Positions 8,238-16,869 of a stretch of DNA of 64,000 nt are shown here, piece by piece. Both the position numbers and the translations under genes were made by a program. The notes under the pieces are model-generated. The model saw only the letters and a program-made list of their open reading frames with translations, ran no database searches and was not told the origin of the DNA. Each line of letters opens with the position of its first letter. Positions within the stretch are counted from its first letter, which is position 1. Source of the stretch: Streptomyces sp. NBC_00569 (GTDB taxonomy: Bacteria > Actinomycetota > Actinomycetes > Streptomycetales > Streptomycetaceae); the NCBI RefSeq assembly GCF_036345255.1, contig NZ_CP107783.1:1922001-1986000 (forward strand), given 5' to 3'.

Positions 8238-8497
8238 CAACGCCTCCCCGACATGGCCATTTGATCGGCGATCCGTGTGTCAGGGGTGGCGGGTTCAAGT
8301 CGATCTGGCCGGCCGGGCGGGCGGCCCTGCCACTGCTGTACATGGGTTGGTCGCCTCGAAGGTGTCGGCAGTTGATGCCTGTCGGGGTACGTTGTGCGCC
8401 ACGGAATCTGGCAGCACGGCGAGCCGGTGCAGCGCGGCGCCGATGCACCACCCTGCTGCTGCGTCCCACACGGCGGCCGCCCGATCGTCGCCACCAT
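8237..8497 (-). CDS. small plasmid protein between Rep and relaxation genes
   Basis: 86 aa from ATG 8497, preceded by a strong ribosome-binding site (GGGGAGGG). The frame is also open back to a GTG at 8539 that overlaps the Rep stop. Its own stop overlaps the start of the replication-relaxation gene. The composition is basic and proline-rich and no family is recognised. The translational couplings are the main support. Confidence 0.45.
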   Translation of the reverse strand: MVATIGRPPCGTQQQGGASAPRCTGSPCCQIPWRTTYPDRHQLPTPSRRPTHVQQWQGRPPGRPDRLEPATPDTRIADQMAMSGRR

Positions 8498-8535
8498 GAG
8501 CCCTCCCCTAGCCTCGATTCCTGCCTCATTGTTGA

Positions 8536-9639
8536 TCACGCGGTTAGGCCCGCGTTTGCAGCGAAGCGGGCGCATGGCGTGCACAGATCTCCTGGAGCGT
8601 CCACGGGACGCCCGCACAGGCCGTCCTGGCCCGGGCACTCAGGTTTTGGCACGATCAGGTCCACCGTCGCTGCGCCCAGGGCCGGTGCTCCAGTTGGCTT
8701 CTGCGGCGGCTTCCAGTTGTCGCGGGCTCGGTCGGCGGCCACAGCAAGGAGTTTGAGCTGCTGCAGGCGCGCTGCGACGAGGGCGGCCAGTGAATGGGTT
8801 CGCTGCTCGGGCGCGGGATATGGGCGGCCCACGAGGGCTTCGCGGATGTGCTCGCGGCTCACGCCGCCCTCCAAAAGGCGGCCGGCCAGCGGCGCCTGGT
8901 CGGCGAGGGTGGTGCCGGTCGCCAGCGCGGCGTGCAGCTCTGGGTGGTGACGGGCGATCGACAACAACACCTTCTCACCCCGCCGAGTTGTCGTCGCGTT
9001 CTTCCCTCCTCTGTTCTCGCGTGGTCTCGACGCGGAGGGAAGGAAGGGGCTGGTGTTCTCCTCATTGGTCTTCTTGAGGTTGTTCTTCTTAGGGGGCAGG
9101 TTTTCCTGCGGAGGCTCAGCCTGCGCAGGAAAACCCGACTTAGGTTCTGAACTGGGGGTTTGCAGGCCGTCATCCAGGTGTGGAATTTCCGGCTTAGGGT
9201 GTGACCTGCGAGAACGTGAGACCAGGGTCGCGCCTCCCCCGGCGCCCCCGTCTGTGTCGCTCGGTCGCGTCGTCCACGGTGCCTGCGCGACGATCTCGAC
9301 CCCCGCTGGCATGTCCGTCAGGTAGTAGCGGGCCTCCCCAAGACGCCCGCGTGCATCGCGCTCCCGCTCGCGGTGCAGGTAGCCGTGGGCCTCAAGTTCG
9401 CGCAGTGCGACCGTCAACGCGTCCTTACCCTCCGGGCCGTTCCTGAGAAGCATGGCGAGCGAGACGCCGAACCCGTCGCGATGACTGAGCAATTCCACCA
9501 AGAGGCCCCGCGCGCGACGGGACAGTCGCCGGTCGCGCACGGCCAGGTTGAAGACCGTGGTGTACTGCGCACCAATCACGTCGCAGGCCATCGGGCCGCG
9601 CTGGATCGTTCCTCCGAATCCCCCATGTTTTTCGCTCAC
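8536..9639 (-). CDS. helix-turn-helix plasmid replication protein (Rep-like)
   Basis: 367 aa from GTG 9639, chosen because the paralogous copy has the same GTG-AGC start and a GGAG precedes it. The N-terminal 100 residues form a winged helix (RDRRLSRRARGLLVELLSHR, then DALTVALRELEAHGYLHRER). A low-complexity linker (KKNNLKKTNEENTS) follows. The C-terminus is a second helical domain with a zinc-ribbon-like CxxxxxxC...CTPC end. Such proteins are encoded beside iterons in Streptomyces plasmids. The iteron-like field lies directly upstream, and an incomplete paralogue lies at 13243-13970. Initiator function is inferred from this context. Confidence 0.7.
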   Translation of the reverse strand: MSEKHGGFGGTIQRGPMACDVIGAQYTTVFNLAVRDRRLSRRARGLLVELLSHRDGFGVSLAMLLRNGPEGKDALTVALRELEAHGYLHRERERDARGRLGEARYYLTDMPAGVEIVAQAPWTTRPSDTDGGAGGGATLVSRSRRSHPKPEIPHLDDGLQTPSSEPKSGFPAQAEPPQENLPPKKNNLKKTNEENTSPFLPSASRPRENRGGKNATTTRRGEKVLLSIARHHPELHAALATGTTLADQAPLAGRLLEGGVSREHIREALVGRPYPAPEQRTHSLAALVAARLQQLKLLAVAADRARDNWKPPQKPTGAPALGAATVDLIVPKPECPGQDGLCGRPVDAPGDLCTPCARFAANAGLTA

Positions 9640-9779
9640 TGTTCGCTCCGTCCGTCCGGGAATCCGCATTCCCGGACGGGGCTGCGGAGCATTGGTCGTT
9701 GTCGGAGTTGATCCGGCTGGGCGCACCGAAAGGCGTACCGAGAGGGGGGTCCCGCGATCACGGCTGAATCACAGTCCGT

Positions 9780-10405
9780 CACAACCGACCGGTACGCACA
9801 CCGGTACGCGTCTCGGCTGGCGCGCTGCCGGACACCACTGCGCAGCCGTTGCGCACCTTCGCCTGTCTCCGCCTGCGCAAAGGGTCGCGGATGGTTGCGC
9901 AGCACGACCTGATCGTCCGCTGCGCAGCGGGGACCCCGGGGTGCGCAGTCAGGGTGCGCTGCGGCTGCGCAGCGGAGGTTGCGCAGCGCCGCGGGTGCTC
10001 TTTCGCGGTAACTGCGCACTCCCTGCGCCGGTACGCGTTTGGTTTTCCAACGCGTACCGGCGGTCGCGACCCGATTTCGCGCCGCCCGGCTTCGAGGGCG
10101 CCGCAGCGACTGCCGCGCCCGATGCCATCTGGCGACCAGTACGCGTTTTGCGGGGGCAGAGAAGCGCGTACTGAAACGCGTACCGGTCTTTGGAACACCC
10201 AGGTGACAGGCTGGTCAGACGTACCCATGGTCAGCAGGACGCAACCGGTCGCTCAGGTCCTGGTACGCGTTTTGCCCCACCGCCCTGGCCGCTCGGTACG
10301 CGTTTTCCCGGTGGCCGCAAGGGCGCTCGGGTCGCTCAGAGTCGACCGGCAAAGGTTGCGCAGCACTCGGTGGGCAATGCCCCTCGGCGGCAGTGCGCAG
10401 TCGGA
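9780..10405. repeat. iteron-like field 1 (TGCGCA and GTACGCG boxes), probable origin
   Basis: Eleven perfect TGCGCA hexamers occur at 9839, 9850, 9874, 9896, 9921, 9942, 9966, 9980, 10013, 10357 and 10394, nine of them within 180 bp. They are interleaved with GGTACGCG boxes and their inverses (about 9803, 10030, 10050, 10138, 10166, 10177, 10262, 10295), several followed by TTTT. The field sits upstream of the Rep-like gene. This arrangement suits a plasmid replication origin or Rep-autoregulated promoter. Confidence 0.6.
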
Positions 10406-10575
10406 GTCGGGGCCGCCGCTGTCTCCTCCAGCGCGACGCACACCCGGTACATGTGGCTCGCGCCCTTGTCGTAGATGTGGGCCAGTTCGGCGCCTGCGGC
10501 CGCACGGTCCCCGTTCACCGCGTAGGCCGTCGCCGCCTCGAGATGCCGCTGCTCTTGGTCGTGCTCGGTCGTCAT
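10336..10575 (-). CDS. small hypothetical protein beside the origin
   Basis: 79 aa from ATG 10575. It begins MTTEHDQEQRHLEAATAYAV and has a helical, acidic first half and a cysteine-containing tail running into the iteron field. No family recognised. The IS630-type transposon ends 12 bp upstream of its start, so its native promoter has probably been displaced. Confidence 0.5.
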   Translation of the reverse strand: MTTEHDQEQRHLEAATAYAVNGDRAAAGAELAHIYDKGASHMYRVCVALEETAAAPTPTAHCRRGALPTECCATFAGRL

Positions 10576-10672
10576 GGCGTCATCCCTAGTGCTCTGACCG
10601 CCTATGTTCGCCGGGTTGGTGGTCGTGGCGGTTGGATGTGCGGTGACGTCCGTTCCGACCGCTGGAGGCGCG

Positions 10673-11794
10673 GTGGCTGAGCCTGTCCGTGTGCGCAGAC
10701 TGACTGACCAGGAGGGGCAGCGGCTGCAGCAGATCGTGCGCCGGGGCAGCACGAGTTCGGTGCGCTACCGGCGGGCGATGATGCTGCTGGCCTCTGCCGG
10801 CGGCAACCGGGTGCCAGTGATTGCCCAGTTGGTGCAGGCCGACGAGGACACCGTGCGCGATGTGATCCACCGGTTCAACGAGATCGGCCTGGCCTGTCTG
10901 GACCCTCGGTGGGCGGGAGGCCGTCCCCGCCTACTCAGCTCTGACGACGAGGACTTCGTCGTGCAGACGGCCACCACCCGCCCCGCCAAGCTCGGCCAGC
11001 CGTTCACCCGGTGGTCACTGCGCAAACTCGTCGCCTACCTGCGGAAAAAGCACGGTCGGATGATCCGCATCGGCCGAGAGGCGTTACGCAGCCTGCTCGC
11101 CCGCCGCGGTGTCACCTTCCAGCGCACCAAGACGGGGAAGGAATCCCCCGACCCGGACCGTGAAGCGAAGCTGGACCGGATCGAGGAGGTCCTGGACCGT
11201 TTCCCCGACCGAGTGTTCGCCTTCGATGAGTTCGGACCACTCGGAATCCGGCCCACCGCAGGCTCGGGTTGGGCCGAACGGAAACGTCCCGACCGGGTGC
11301 CGGCCACCTACCACCGCACTCACGGAGTCCGGTACTTCCACGGCTGCTACTCGGTCGGTGACGACCGCCTGTGGGGCGTCAACCGCCGCAGGAAAGGTGC
11401 CGCGAACACGCTGGCCGCGCTGAAGTCGATCCGCGCCGCCCGGCCCGACGGCGCCCCGATCTACCTGATCATGGACAACTTGTCCGCCCACAAGGGCGCC
11501 GACATCCGGCGCTGGGCGAAGAAGCACAAGGTCGAGTTGTGCTTCACCCCGACCTACGCCTCGTGGGCAAACCCGATCGAGGCGCACTTCGGACCGTTGA
11601 GACAGTTCACCATCGCCAACTCGAACTATCCCAACCACCCCGTGCAGACCCGAGCCCTGCACGCCTACCTGCGCTGGCGCAACGCGAACGCCCGCCACCA
11701 CGACGTCCTTGCCGCCGAACGCAAGGAACGCACCCGCATCCGAAGCGAGAAGGGCATCCGCTGGGGCGGACGCCCACTCACGACGGCAGCCTGA
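10673..11794 (+). CDS. IS630-family transposase
   Basis: 373 aa from GTG 10673; an ATG at 10604 lies inside the terminal repeat and is less likely. An N-terminal helix-turn-helix (VIAQLVQADEDTVRDVIHRF) precedes the DDE domain, with catalytic residues in FAFDEFGPL, IYLIMDNLSAHK and SWANPIEAHF. The frame is complete, so the element may still be active. Confidence 0.93.
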   Translation: MAEPVRVRRLTDQEGQRLQQIVRRGSTSSVRYRRAMMLLASAGGNRVPVIAQLVQADEDTVRDVIHRFNEIGLACLDPRWAGGRPRLLSSDDEDFVVQTATTRPAKLGQPFTRWSLRKLVAYLRKKHGRMIRIGREALRSLLARRGVTFQRTKTGKESPDPDREAKLDRIEEVLDRFPDRVFAFDEFGPLGIRPTAGSGWAERKRPDRVPATYHRTHGVRYFHGCYSVGDDRLWGVNRRRKGAANTLAALKSIRAARPDGAPIYLIMDNLSAHKGADIRRWAKKHKVELCFTPTYASWANPIEAHFGPLRQFTIANSNYPNHPVQTRALHAYLRWRNANARHHDVLAAERKERTRIRSEKGIRWGGRPLTTAA

Positions 11795-11811
11795 CCAAGA
11801 GGCCTCGGGGG

Positions 11812-12210
11812 TCAGACCACCAGCGCCCCGTGCAGCGCACTGAACGTCTCGCGAAGTTCCAACGTGGCGATCGGATCGATCTCCATCTGCAAATGACACA
11901 CGTCGTCGTCGCCATTGGGAGTCAGGCGCACGAAAAAGGCGAAACCGTCCCCGACGGGCTCCGCCTTCAACGTCAGCGGATTGTTCCGACCGGGAGTCAC
12001 CGCCGCCGAAAAGCGTCCACCCGCCGACGAGCGCAGGTGAGAGACCATGCGGGCCGCGAAGTCCACGACCTCCGCAGCGCTGAGATCCGCGGTGAAGTCA
12101 GCTGACAGCCACGAGCACCAATCTGCGGTGACCTGCCAGCTGTCGCCACCGATTCGAGCCAGTTCCAGCCACACGTCATCGTTGCCGAGGCGTATCCGCG
12201 GTTCTTCCAT
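11812..12210 (-). CDS. passenger gene: DUF6228-like hypothetical protein
   Basis: 132 aa. Alternating beta-strand-like segments (RIRLGNDDVWLELARIGGDS, DGFAFFVRLTPNGDDDVCHL) resemble the small DUF6228-like family common in Streptomyces; the family call is tentative. It lies wholly within the IS630-type ends and converges on the transposase 18 bp away. No transposition role is apparent. Confidence 0.65.
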   Translation of the reverse strand: MEEPRIRLGNDDVWLELARIGGDSWQVTADWCSWLSADFTADLSAAEVVDFAARMVSHLRSSAGGRFSAAVTPGRNNPLTLKAEPVGDGFAFFVRLTPNGDDDVCHLQMEIDPIATLELRETFSALHGALVV

Positions 12211-12591
12211 CGTTGCCCTCCGACATCCGTGCCTGGGCTCAAGATCCTATGAGTCGGATCTCCGTCGGAAGTCGTCGTACGTCATCCACCCTCCCAGCAA
12301 CCCGGCGAACCTTCCCGGTCAGAGCACTAGTTGGCCTACGAGGCTTTCCCCAGCAAAGTGGCCGGGGCGACCGTGCCCGCACCGAACCGCCTGTTGGTGC
12401 GGTCGACGGCCTTCTCCACCTTCAGTCCGGACTCCCGCATGCAACGCCCTTCGCTAACCGAGCACATGTTCCTGTGGATGCCGCGACCCTCCCAGCAGTA
12501 GCGTCCTATCTCACAGTGCGGGATTTGAAGTAACCGATGCGACGCAAGACCCGCCTCAAACACCCAAAGAGTGAGAGCGAAACGTCACCAG
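12211..12591. other. transposon right end and flanking non-coding DNA
   Basis: Contains the right terminal repeat (12294-12329) and a short relic of a Y-family polymerase-like reading frame on the minus strand (12336-12425). Otherwise no gene or clear regulatory signal is seen. Confidence 0.5.
12336..12425 (-). pseudogene. possible Y-family DNA polymerase (UmuC/DinB) C-terminal relic
   Basis: The minus frame reads VEKAVDRTNRRFGAGTVAPA followed by TLL, similar to the C-terminal 'D.iN.rfGrGTv..A' segment of UmuC/DinB polymerases. Only about 30 codons are recognisable, and they abut the transposon right end. The match is short and could be chance. Confidence 0.25.
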
Positions 12592-13137
12592 ATGAATAAT
12601 TCTCAGGCTCAGCAGCGTCCAGCGGACCGACTCATGCCCTCGAAGGACGGCATGCCGAGTAACTGGCTCCCGCCGGCCGAGTACGTCCAGACGATCGAGC
12701 AGGCCACCATGTATGGGTGCCTCTACATCACGGACACCCGCGGTTTCCCCGTGCAGATGCTGTCCGTGTGCAGGGAGGAAGAGTGGCAATTCCCGGGCGG
12801 TAACACGGACGTCGGCGAGAACCCGTGGGACACGGCTGTCCGGGAGTTCCACGAGGAGACCGGGCTGACGTACGAGGGAGAACAGCGGCTCCTGGTGAGT
12901 CTTTTCGGGGCCCGGAGCGGCTCGTGGCCGCTGGCGAGGGTCGGATTCGTCTTCGACGGCGGCATGCTCACCGACGAGCAGATCGCGGCGATCAGACTTC
13001 AGCCGGAGGAGCACACGGAGCTGCGAGTCGCGCCCATGCGCGAGTGGCAGACGCTCATGAGTCCACGCACGTTCAAGCGCCTGGAGGCGGTGCACGCGGC
13101 ACGGGAGACCGGTACGGCCACGTTCTTGCCCTGGTAA
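12592..13137 (+). CDS. NUDIX hydrolase
   Basis: 181 aa. The Nudix box is intact (GGNTDVGENPWDTAVREFHE followed by ETGL), giving the GX5EX7REUXEEXGU pattern needed for metal-dependent hydrolysis of nucleoside-diphosphate-linked substrates. Start ATG 12592 is chosen; GTG 12571 and ATG 12634 are alternatives, and none has a good ribosome-binding site. The substrate is unknown. Confidence 0.85.
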   Translation: MNNSQAQQRPADRLMPSKDGMPSNWLPPAEYVQTIEQATMYGCLYITDTRGFPVQMLSVCREEEWQFPGGNTDVGENPWDTAVREFHEETGLTYEGEQRLLVSLFGARSGSWPLARVGFVFDGGMLTDEQIAAIRLQPEEHTELRVAPMREWQTLMSPRTFKRLEAVHAARETGTATFLPW

Positions 13138-13150
13138 CAACCGAGACGCA

Positions 13151-13325
13151 TCAACGGGTCCGCTCGGCCAGGTGCTCGCGGACGGCCTGGAGGCTGGCCA
13201 GGGCTATGTCCCACTCCCCGAGGTCGTCGGTCAGGTTCTCACTCAGCTGCTCGGCGGTGCGCATGCCGTAGGCCCACACGCTGACGGCGTACTCGCGGGC
13301 CGCGTCGGGGCCCGCCCGACCGTCT
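13151..13325 (-). pseudogene. C-terminal fragment of an unidentified protein
   Basis: The minus frame reads GPDAAREYAVSVWAYGMRTA then EQLSENLTDDLGEWDIALAS and ends AERTR-stop. It has good coding character but no start codon. It joins the Rep-like pseudogene in another frame, so it is either the shifted tail of that gene or the remnant of another gene fused by deletion. Confidence 0.4.
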
Positions 13326-13970
13326 TTGCGTCCGTCCCTCCCCTGCTTTCGCGCGCCCGGTGCGCGGAGGGAGGGAGGGAGTTGGTGTTCTGCTGGTTGG
13401 TCTTCTTGAACTTGTTCTTCTTATGTGGCGGATTTCCCTGCGCAGGCTGAGCCTGCGCAGGGAAATCCGACTTAGGTTCTGACCTGGGCGTTTGCGGACC
13501 GCTGTCCAGGGGCGGGTTTTCCGCCTTTGGTTGTGACCTGCGCGAATACGGGCGTGCTGTCTCCCCGCTCTCCCATCGGTCGCCAGGGTGCCTCGATGGG
13601 GAGGCCCACGGCGCCTGAGCAACGATCTCGACGCCGTTCGGCATGTCGGTCAGTAGTAGCGGGCCTCCCCCAGACGCCCCCGTGCGTCGCGCTCACGTTC
13701 CCGGTGGAGATAGCCGTGCCTCTCCAGCTCGCGCAGCGCCACCGTCACCGCGTCCTTCCCTTCGGGGCCGGCCTTTAGGAGCATCCCGAACGAGACGCCG
13801 TAGCCGTCACGATGGCTGAGCAGTTCCACCAGCAGACCGCGTGCACGACGGGACAGGCGACGGTCGCGGACTGCTTGGTTGAACACAGTCGTGTAGTGGC
13901 TGCCGATCACGTCGACGGCCATCGGGCCCCGCTGGATCAGTCCGCCGAACCCATTCCTCGCTCCGCTCAC
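13243..13970 (-). pseudogene. second Rep-like gene copy, frameshifted
   Basis: From GTG 13970 it closely parallels the Rep-like gene at 8536-9639 (RDRRLSRRARGLLVELLSHR is identical). At the RYYLTDMP segment one base is missing (CTACTACTGACC against CTACTACCTGACG), creating a stop. The rest continues in another frame (MPNGVEIVAQAPWA, then KKNKFKKTNQQNTNS) until homology fades near 13330. It is a degraded duplicate that kept its own upstream repeat field. Confidence 0.8.
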
Positions 13971-15045
13971 TGCGCACTCCGTCCGTCCGGGACCGGCAGC
14001 CATGACCGGCCGCAGATCTTGTGTCCATGCCGGAGTTGACCCGCCAGGGCGTACCGAAAGGCGCACCGGTCCAGGCGTACTGGGATCAGGCTTCCATCAC
14101 GTTCTGTCACGAGGGGGCGGTACGGCCGTACTGGCGACTGGGTACCGCCCGTTGTTGCGCAGTCGATTGCGCAGCGGCTGGCGACATACTGCGCAGCGGC
14201 TCGGTCAGTTGCGCAGTCGAGGGACACCACGGGCTGTGCAGTCGCCTGCGCAGTGATGGTGCGCAGCTAGCCCCGGTCTCCGGCGAGGCAACTGCGCAGG
14301 CCGAGCACCGGAAGCGGATTGGGGTCTCCAACTCCCGCTTACAGGCCGGTCCGACGGGGAGTCTGCGCCGAGCAGTGCCGGGCACAGGTGGCGCGCGACG
14401 GTGCGCGAGGTGCAGGGCCCTGGAGCGGGACGGGCTTGTGGCGTGGGCGCGAGATTGGGTGTACCGGTCGCGCTGGTACGCCCATACTGGGCAGGTCAGA
14501 GGCCTGTTGCCTAGGCGAGGCCGAACGGCGGCGCATTGGTGCTCCGCGCACTGGTACGCCCTTCCTCGACGTGTGGAGCGGCCCGGTACGCCTTGTCGGT
14601 CAACGAGTTCTGATGCTGCACGGGAGCCGTGTGGGTTTTGCGCACCACGGTGTGCGCGGCCTCCCGCGCGGCGACTGCGCAGCCTCACCGGGACCGTCGC
14701 GGCCACTGCGCATCGTCACTCGCCGGGCTGCGCAGTGCGCTCAGGCGGGGCGCCAACTGCGCAACTGGAGGTGGTCCGCCTACCCTGCTGCGCAGTGGTT
14801 CGAGCCTTCGAGTGAACCGGGTGCGCAGCGGGCCTGCGACGCGGTGCGCAGTTGCGTCAGCTGTGTTGCGCAGCCGGCCAGGCTTCGGTGCGCAGCACGG
14901 GTGTTGTCACACGCGGTGAGCGGGTGGAGGGCGCTAACTGCGCGGGTGGTCCCGGCGACCGGTACGGGCGTACCGGTGCATCGTGACTGACTCGCAACTC
15001 CGGACTGCCCGAACCGGTACGCCTTTCGGTACGCCCTGCTGGGTT
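13971..15045. repeat. iteron-like field 2 (TGCGCA and GTACGCC boxes)
   Basis: At least 17 perfect TGCGCA hexamers lie in two clusters (14156-14298 and 14639-14894), plus one at 13971 against the pseudogene start. Interleaved GTACGCC boxes or their inverses occur near 14049, 14074, 14475, 14552, 14585, 14966, 15017 and 15029. The second box differs from field 1 in its last base (GTACGCC against GTACGCG). The whole 1.1-kb stretch lacks a credible gene and precedes the conjugation operon. Confidence 0.6.
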
Positions 15046-15092
15046 GAGTCATGGCATCAACCGCTTCCCCCTCTCTCCACGGGAGATCGAAG

Positions 15093-15998
15093 ATGCCAGC
15101 ACCCGCCCTCGAGGCGCCGCCGACGGCGGCCGGTCTCGACCTCGAACGCACCCGCCGCACCATCCGTCTCGGGCGGGCCGGGGTGTGGGCCTGCCTGTTG
15201 GCCGGGCCCGCCGCTCTGGCTCTGGCGCTCACCCAGCCGGCCGTGACCGTGGTCCCCCCGGATGCGCCGGCGCCTTCCCCCAACGCCGACTCTGCGGTGG
15301 CGGCGGCCGACCCTTCCGGGTACGTCGCAGAGTTCGCTGACGCCTGGCTGCGATCCGATGCCGACGCCCCTGACAGCGCCAGCGCCATGCGGGCGCTTCG
15401 CCTCGGTCCCGGTGTCGCGCTGCCCGAGCCGGCCGACGGTGCGAAGGCGCCGCAGGAGGTGAGGTCGGTACGCAGCGTGCAGCGCAGCGGGAGCCAGTGG
15501 TCGGTCACCGTGGCCGCCCAGTACGCCGACGGCGTCCGCTACTTCGCCGTACCCGTCACCGCATCGAAATCCGACGGTGCGGTCGCTGTCACAGGCACTC
15601 CTGCTCTGGTGGCCGCGCCTGCTGCTGCGAAGGCCGAGCCGTCGGTGTACCGGGTCGAGGTGCCGGATGGGCCGCTGGCCGACACGGTCGGGGACTTCCT
15701 GACGGCGTACTTGGGCGGTAGCGGCGACGTCGACCGCTACCTTGCCCCGCGGACTTCTCTGGACGCTGTCGCTCCCGCCCTCGCCGACAAGGTCGACGTC
15801 GATGTGGTCAGCGCGCGGGAGGAGGCGGCGGCCGGTGAGCAGGTCGCTTCCGACGGCACCCGCGTGCACGTCGAGGCGAGCGTGAGCGCGCACACGAAGT
15901 CGGGGACGTGGCCGCTGTCCTATGAGCTCACCCTGGCGGCGCGTGGCGGTCGTTGGGAGATCGCCGCGCTTACCTCGGGCGGGGGTGCGACCAAGTGA
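15093..15998 (+). CDS. TcpC/VirB8-like conjugal transfer protein
   Basis: 301 aa from ATG 15093, preceded by GGGAGA; an ATG at 15051 lacks a ribosome-binding site. A short cytoplasmic N-terminus and one membrane segment (GVWACLLAGPAALALALTQP) are followed by two exported NTF2-like domains (about 75-165 and 190-300). This is the TcpC architecture of Gram-positive T4SSs, where the protein links membrane and wall. First gene of the operon; its stop overlaps the next start. Confidence 0.75.
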   Translation: MPAPALEAPPTAAGLDLERTRRTIRLGRAGVWACLLAGPAALALALTQPAVTVVPPDAPAPSPNADSAVAAADPSGYVAEFADAWLRSDADAPDSASAMRALRLGPGVALPEPADGAKAPQEVRSVRSVQRSGSQWSVTVAAQYADGVRYFAVPVTASKSDGAVAVTGTPALVAAPAAAKAEPSVYRVEVPDGPLADTVGDFLTAYLGGSGDVDRYLAPRTSLDAVAPALADKVDVDVVSAREEAAAGEQVASDGTRVHVEASVSAHTKSGTWPLSYELTLAARGGRWEIAALTSGGGATK

Positions 15999-16327
15999 AC
16001 ACGCTGCACTCGGTGGTGCTCGCCGGAGAGCTCGACGACTTGGGCAACAGCTGGATCGGCATGCTCAAGGGCTGGGCCACGCAGGGCCTGGCCGTCGTAC
16101 TGCTCCTGATCGTCCTCTACGTGCTGATCACCCGGTTCAGTCTCAAGGCCGGGGTCGGAGCCTTGCTGTTGATGGTGCTCGCGCTGGGCATCTACCAGGC
16201 CCGCCAGGACCTCGCGGACAAGGTTGAGGACGAGGTCAAGAACCCGGCTAAGGGAGCAGCCCAGCTCCAGGTGCCTTACCAGCCGGGCGCCGAGACGCCG
16301 CCCGGGCCGGGTCGGGTGGCGTCGTGA
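15995..16327 (+). CDS. small membrane protein of the T4SS
   Basis: 110 aa from GTG 15995 (GTGA overlap). Two hydrophobic helices (GLAVVLLLIVLYVLIT and GVGALLLMVLALGIY) are followed by a charged, proline-rich tail. The size, topology and position between TcpC-like and TcpE-like genes suit a VirB2/VirB3-class or TcpD-like component. Sequence alone does not decide. Confidence 0.7.
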   Translation: MNTLHSVVLAGELDDLGNSWIGMLKGWATQGLAVVLLLIVLYVLITRFSLKAGVGALLLMVLALGIYQARQDLADKVEDEVKNPAKGAAQLQVPYQPGAETPPGPGRVAS

Positions 16328-16869
16328 GCGCGGCCGAGCCGGTGCGCACGGCCCGGTTCTACACGAGCGCGCGTCGTCTGCCGTGGGTGATCGGGAAGTT
16401 CGCCGACTGGAAGATCTGGTTCGGCCCCTACAACGCCGTGCAGATCGGCGTCATGTCGATCGGTGGCCTGGCTCTGGTGCGCACCGCCTCGTACTGGTGG
16501 TCGCTGCTGGGCCCCGTACCGGTCGTCCTGTGGGTGGTGGCAATCTTCGTGTGCCGCCGCCACAAGATCGCAGGTCGCACCCCGGTGGGCGCAGCCCTCG
16601 GCGTGGGGCTCCGGCTGCTGCAGCCGGCAGGCGGGCGGATCGGCGGCCGCGCCGCCCGCGGGCCTCGCCCCCAGGCATTCTCCGGCGCCTTCACCCTGCA
16701 GGCCCTCACCAAGGCCGAGCCCTCGGCCGTCACTGAACGGGTCACCGTCGCCCGGCCTCAGCGGCGCACCGCCCGCCGCCCGGCACCACGGCAGTCCGCG
16801 TCGGCCGCCGTGCGCCGTCCGCTCTCTCCGGTCCAGGCCGCTCTCCTCGCAGCGAAGGAGCAGAACTGA
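16324..16869 (+). CDS. TcpE/PrgI-like membrane protein
   Basis: 181 aa from GTG 16324. The N-terminal part (FADWKIWFGPYNAVQIGVMS) and two adjacent membrane helices (PVPVVLWVVAIFVCRRHKI) match the TcpE family, VirB3-like proteins that partner the VirB4 ATPase. The C-terminal 80 residues are basic and proline/alanine-rich, likely cytoplasmic and disordered. Confidence 0.75.
   Translation: MSAAEPVRTARFYTSARRLPWVIGKFADWKIWFGPYNAVQIGVMSIGGLALVRTASYWWSLLGPVPVVLWVVAIFVCRRHKIAGRTPVGAALGVGLRLLQPAGGRIGGRAARGPRPQAFSGAFTLQALTKAEPSAVTERVTVARPQRRTARRPAPRQSASAAVRRPLSPVQAALLAAKEQN

Larger units (their letters stand above)
10587..12329. mobile_element. IS630-type transposon with passenger gene
   Basis: The left end (10587-10622) and right end (12294-12329) are inverted repeats about 36 bp long. 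They share TAGTGCTCTGACCG, then a 5-base mismatch patch, then GTTCGCCGGGTTG. Each end starts with TA, matching the TA target preference of IS630/mariner elements. Inside are a plus-strand transposase (10673-11794) and a convergent minus-strand gene (11812-12210). The 1.74-kb size exceeds a bare IS630 because of the passenger. Confidence 0.8.

Noticed and set aside
8284-8310. tRNA-like GGGTTCAAGTC T-loop
   Set aside because: The flanking bases do not form the T-stem and no acceptor, D or anticodon arm can be drawn.
11810-11823. GGTCAGACCAC as the right end of the IS630 element
   Set aside because: It matches only 11 bases with a mismatch, has no TA flank and diverges further in. The repeat at 12294-12329 matches over about 36 bp and has TA.
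14107-14990. Several 200-260-codon frames on both strands in the second iteron field
   Set aside because: They are caused by the lack of stops in repeated TGCGCA/GTACGCC DNA; translations are Arg/Cys-rich repeats without domains.
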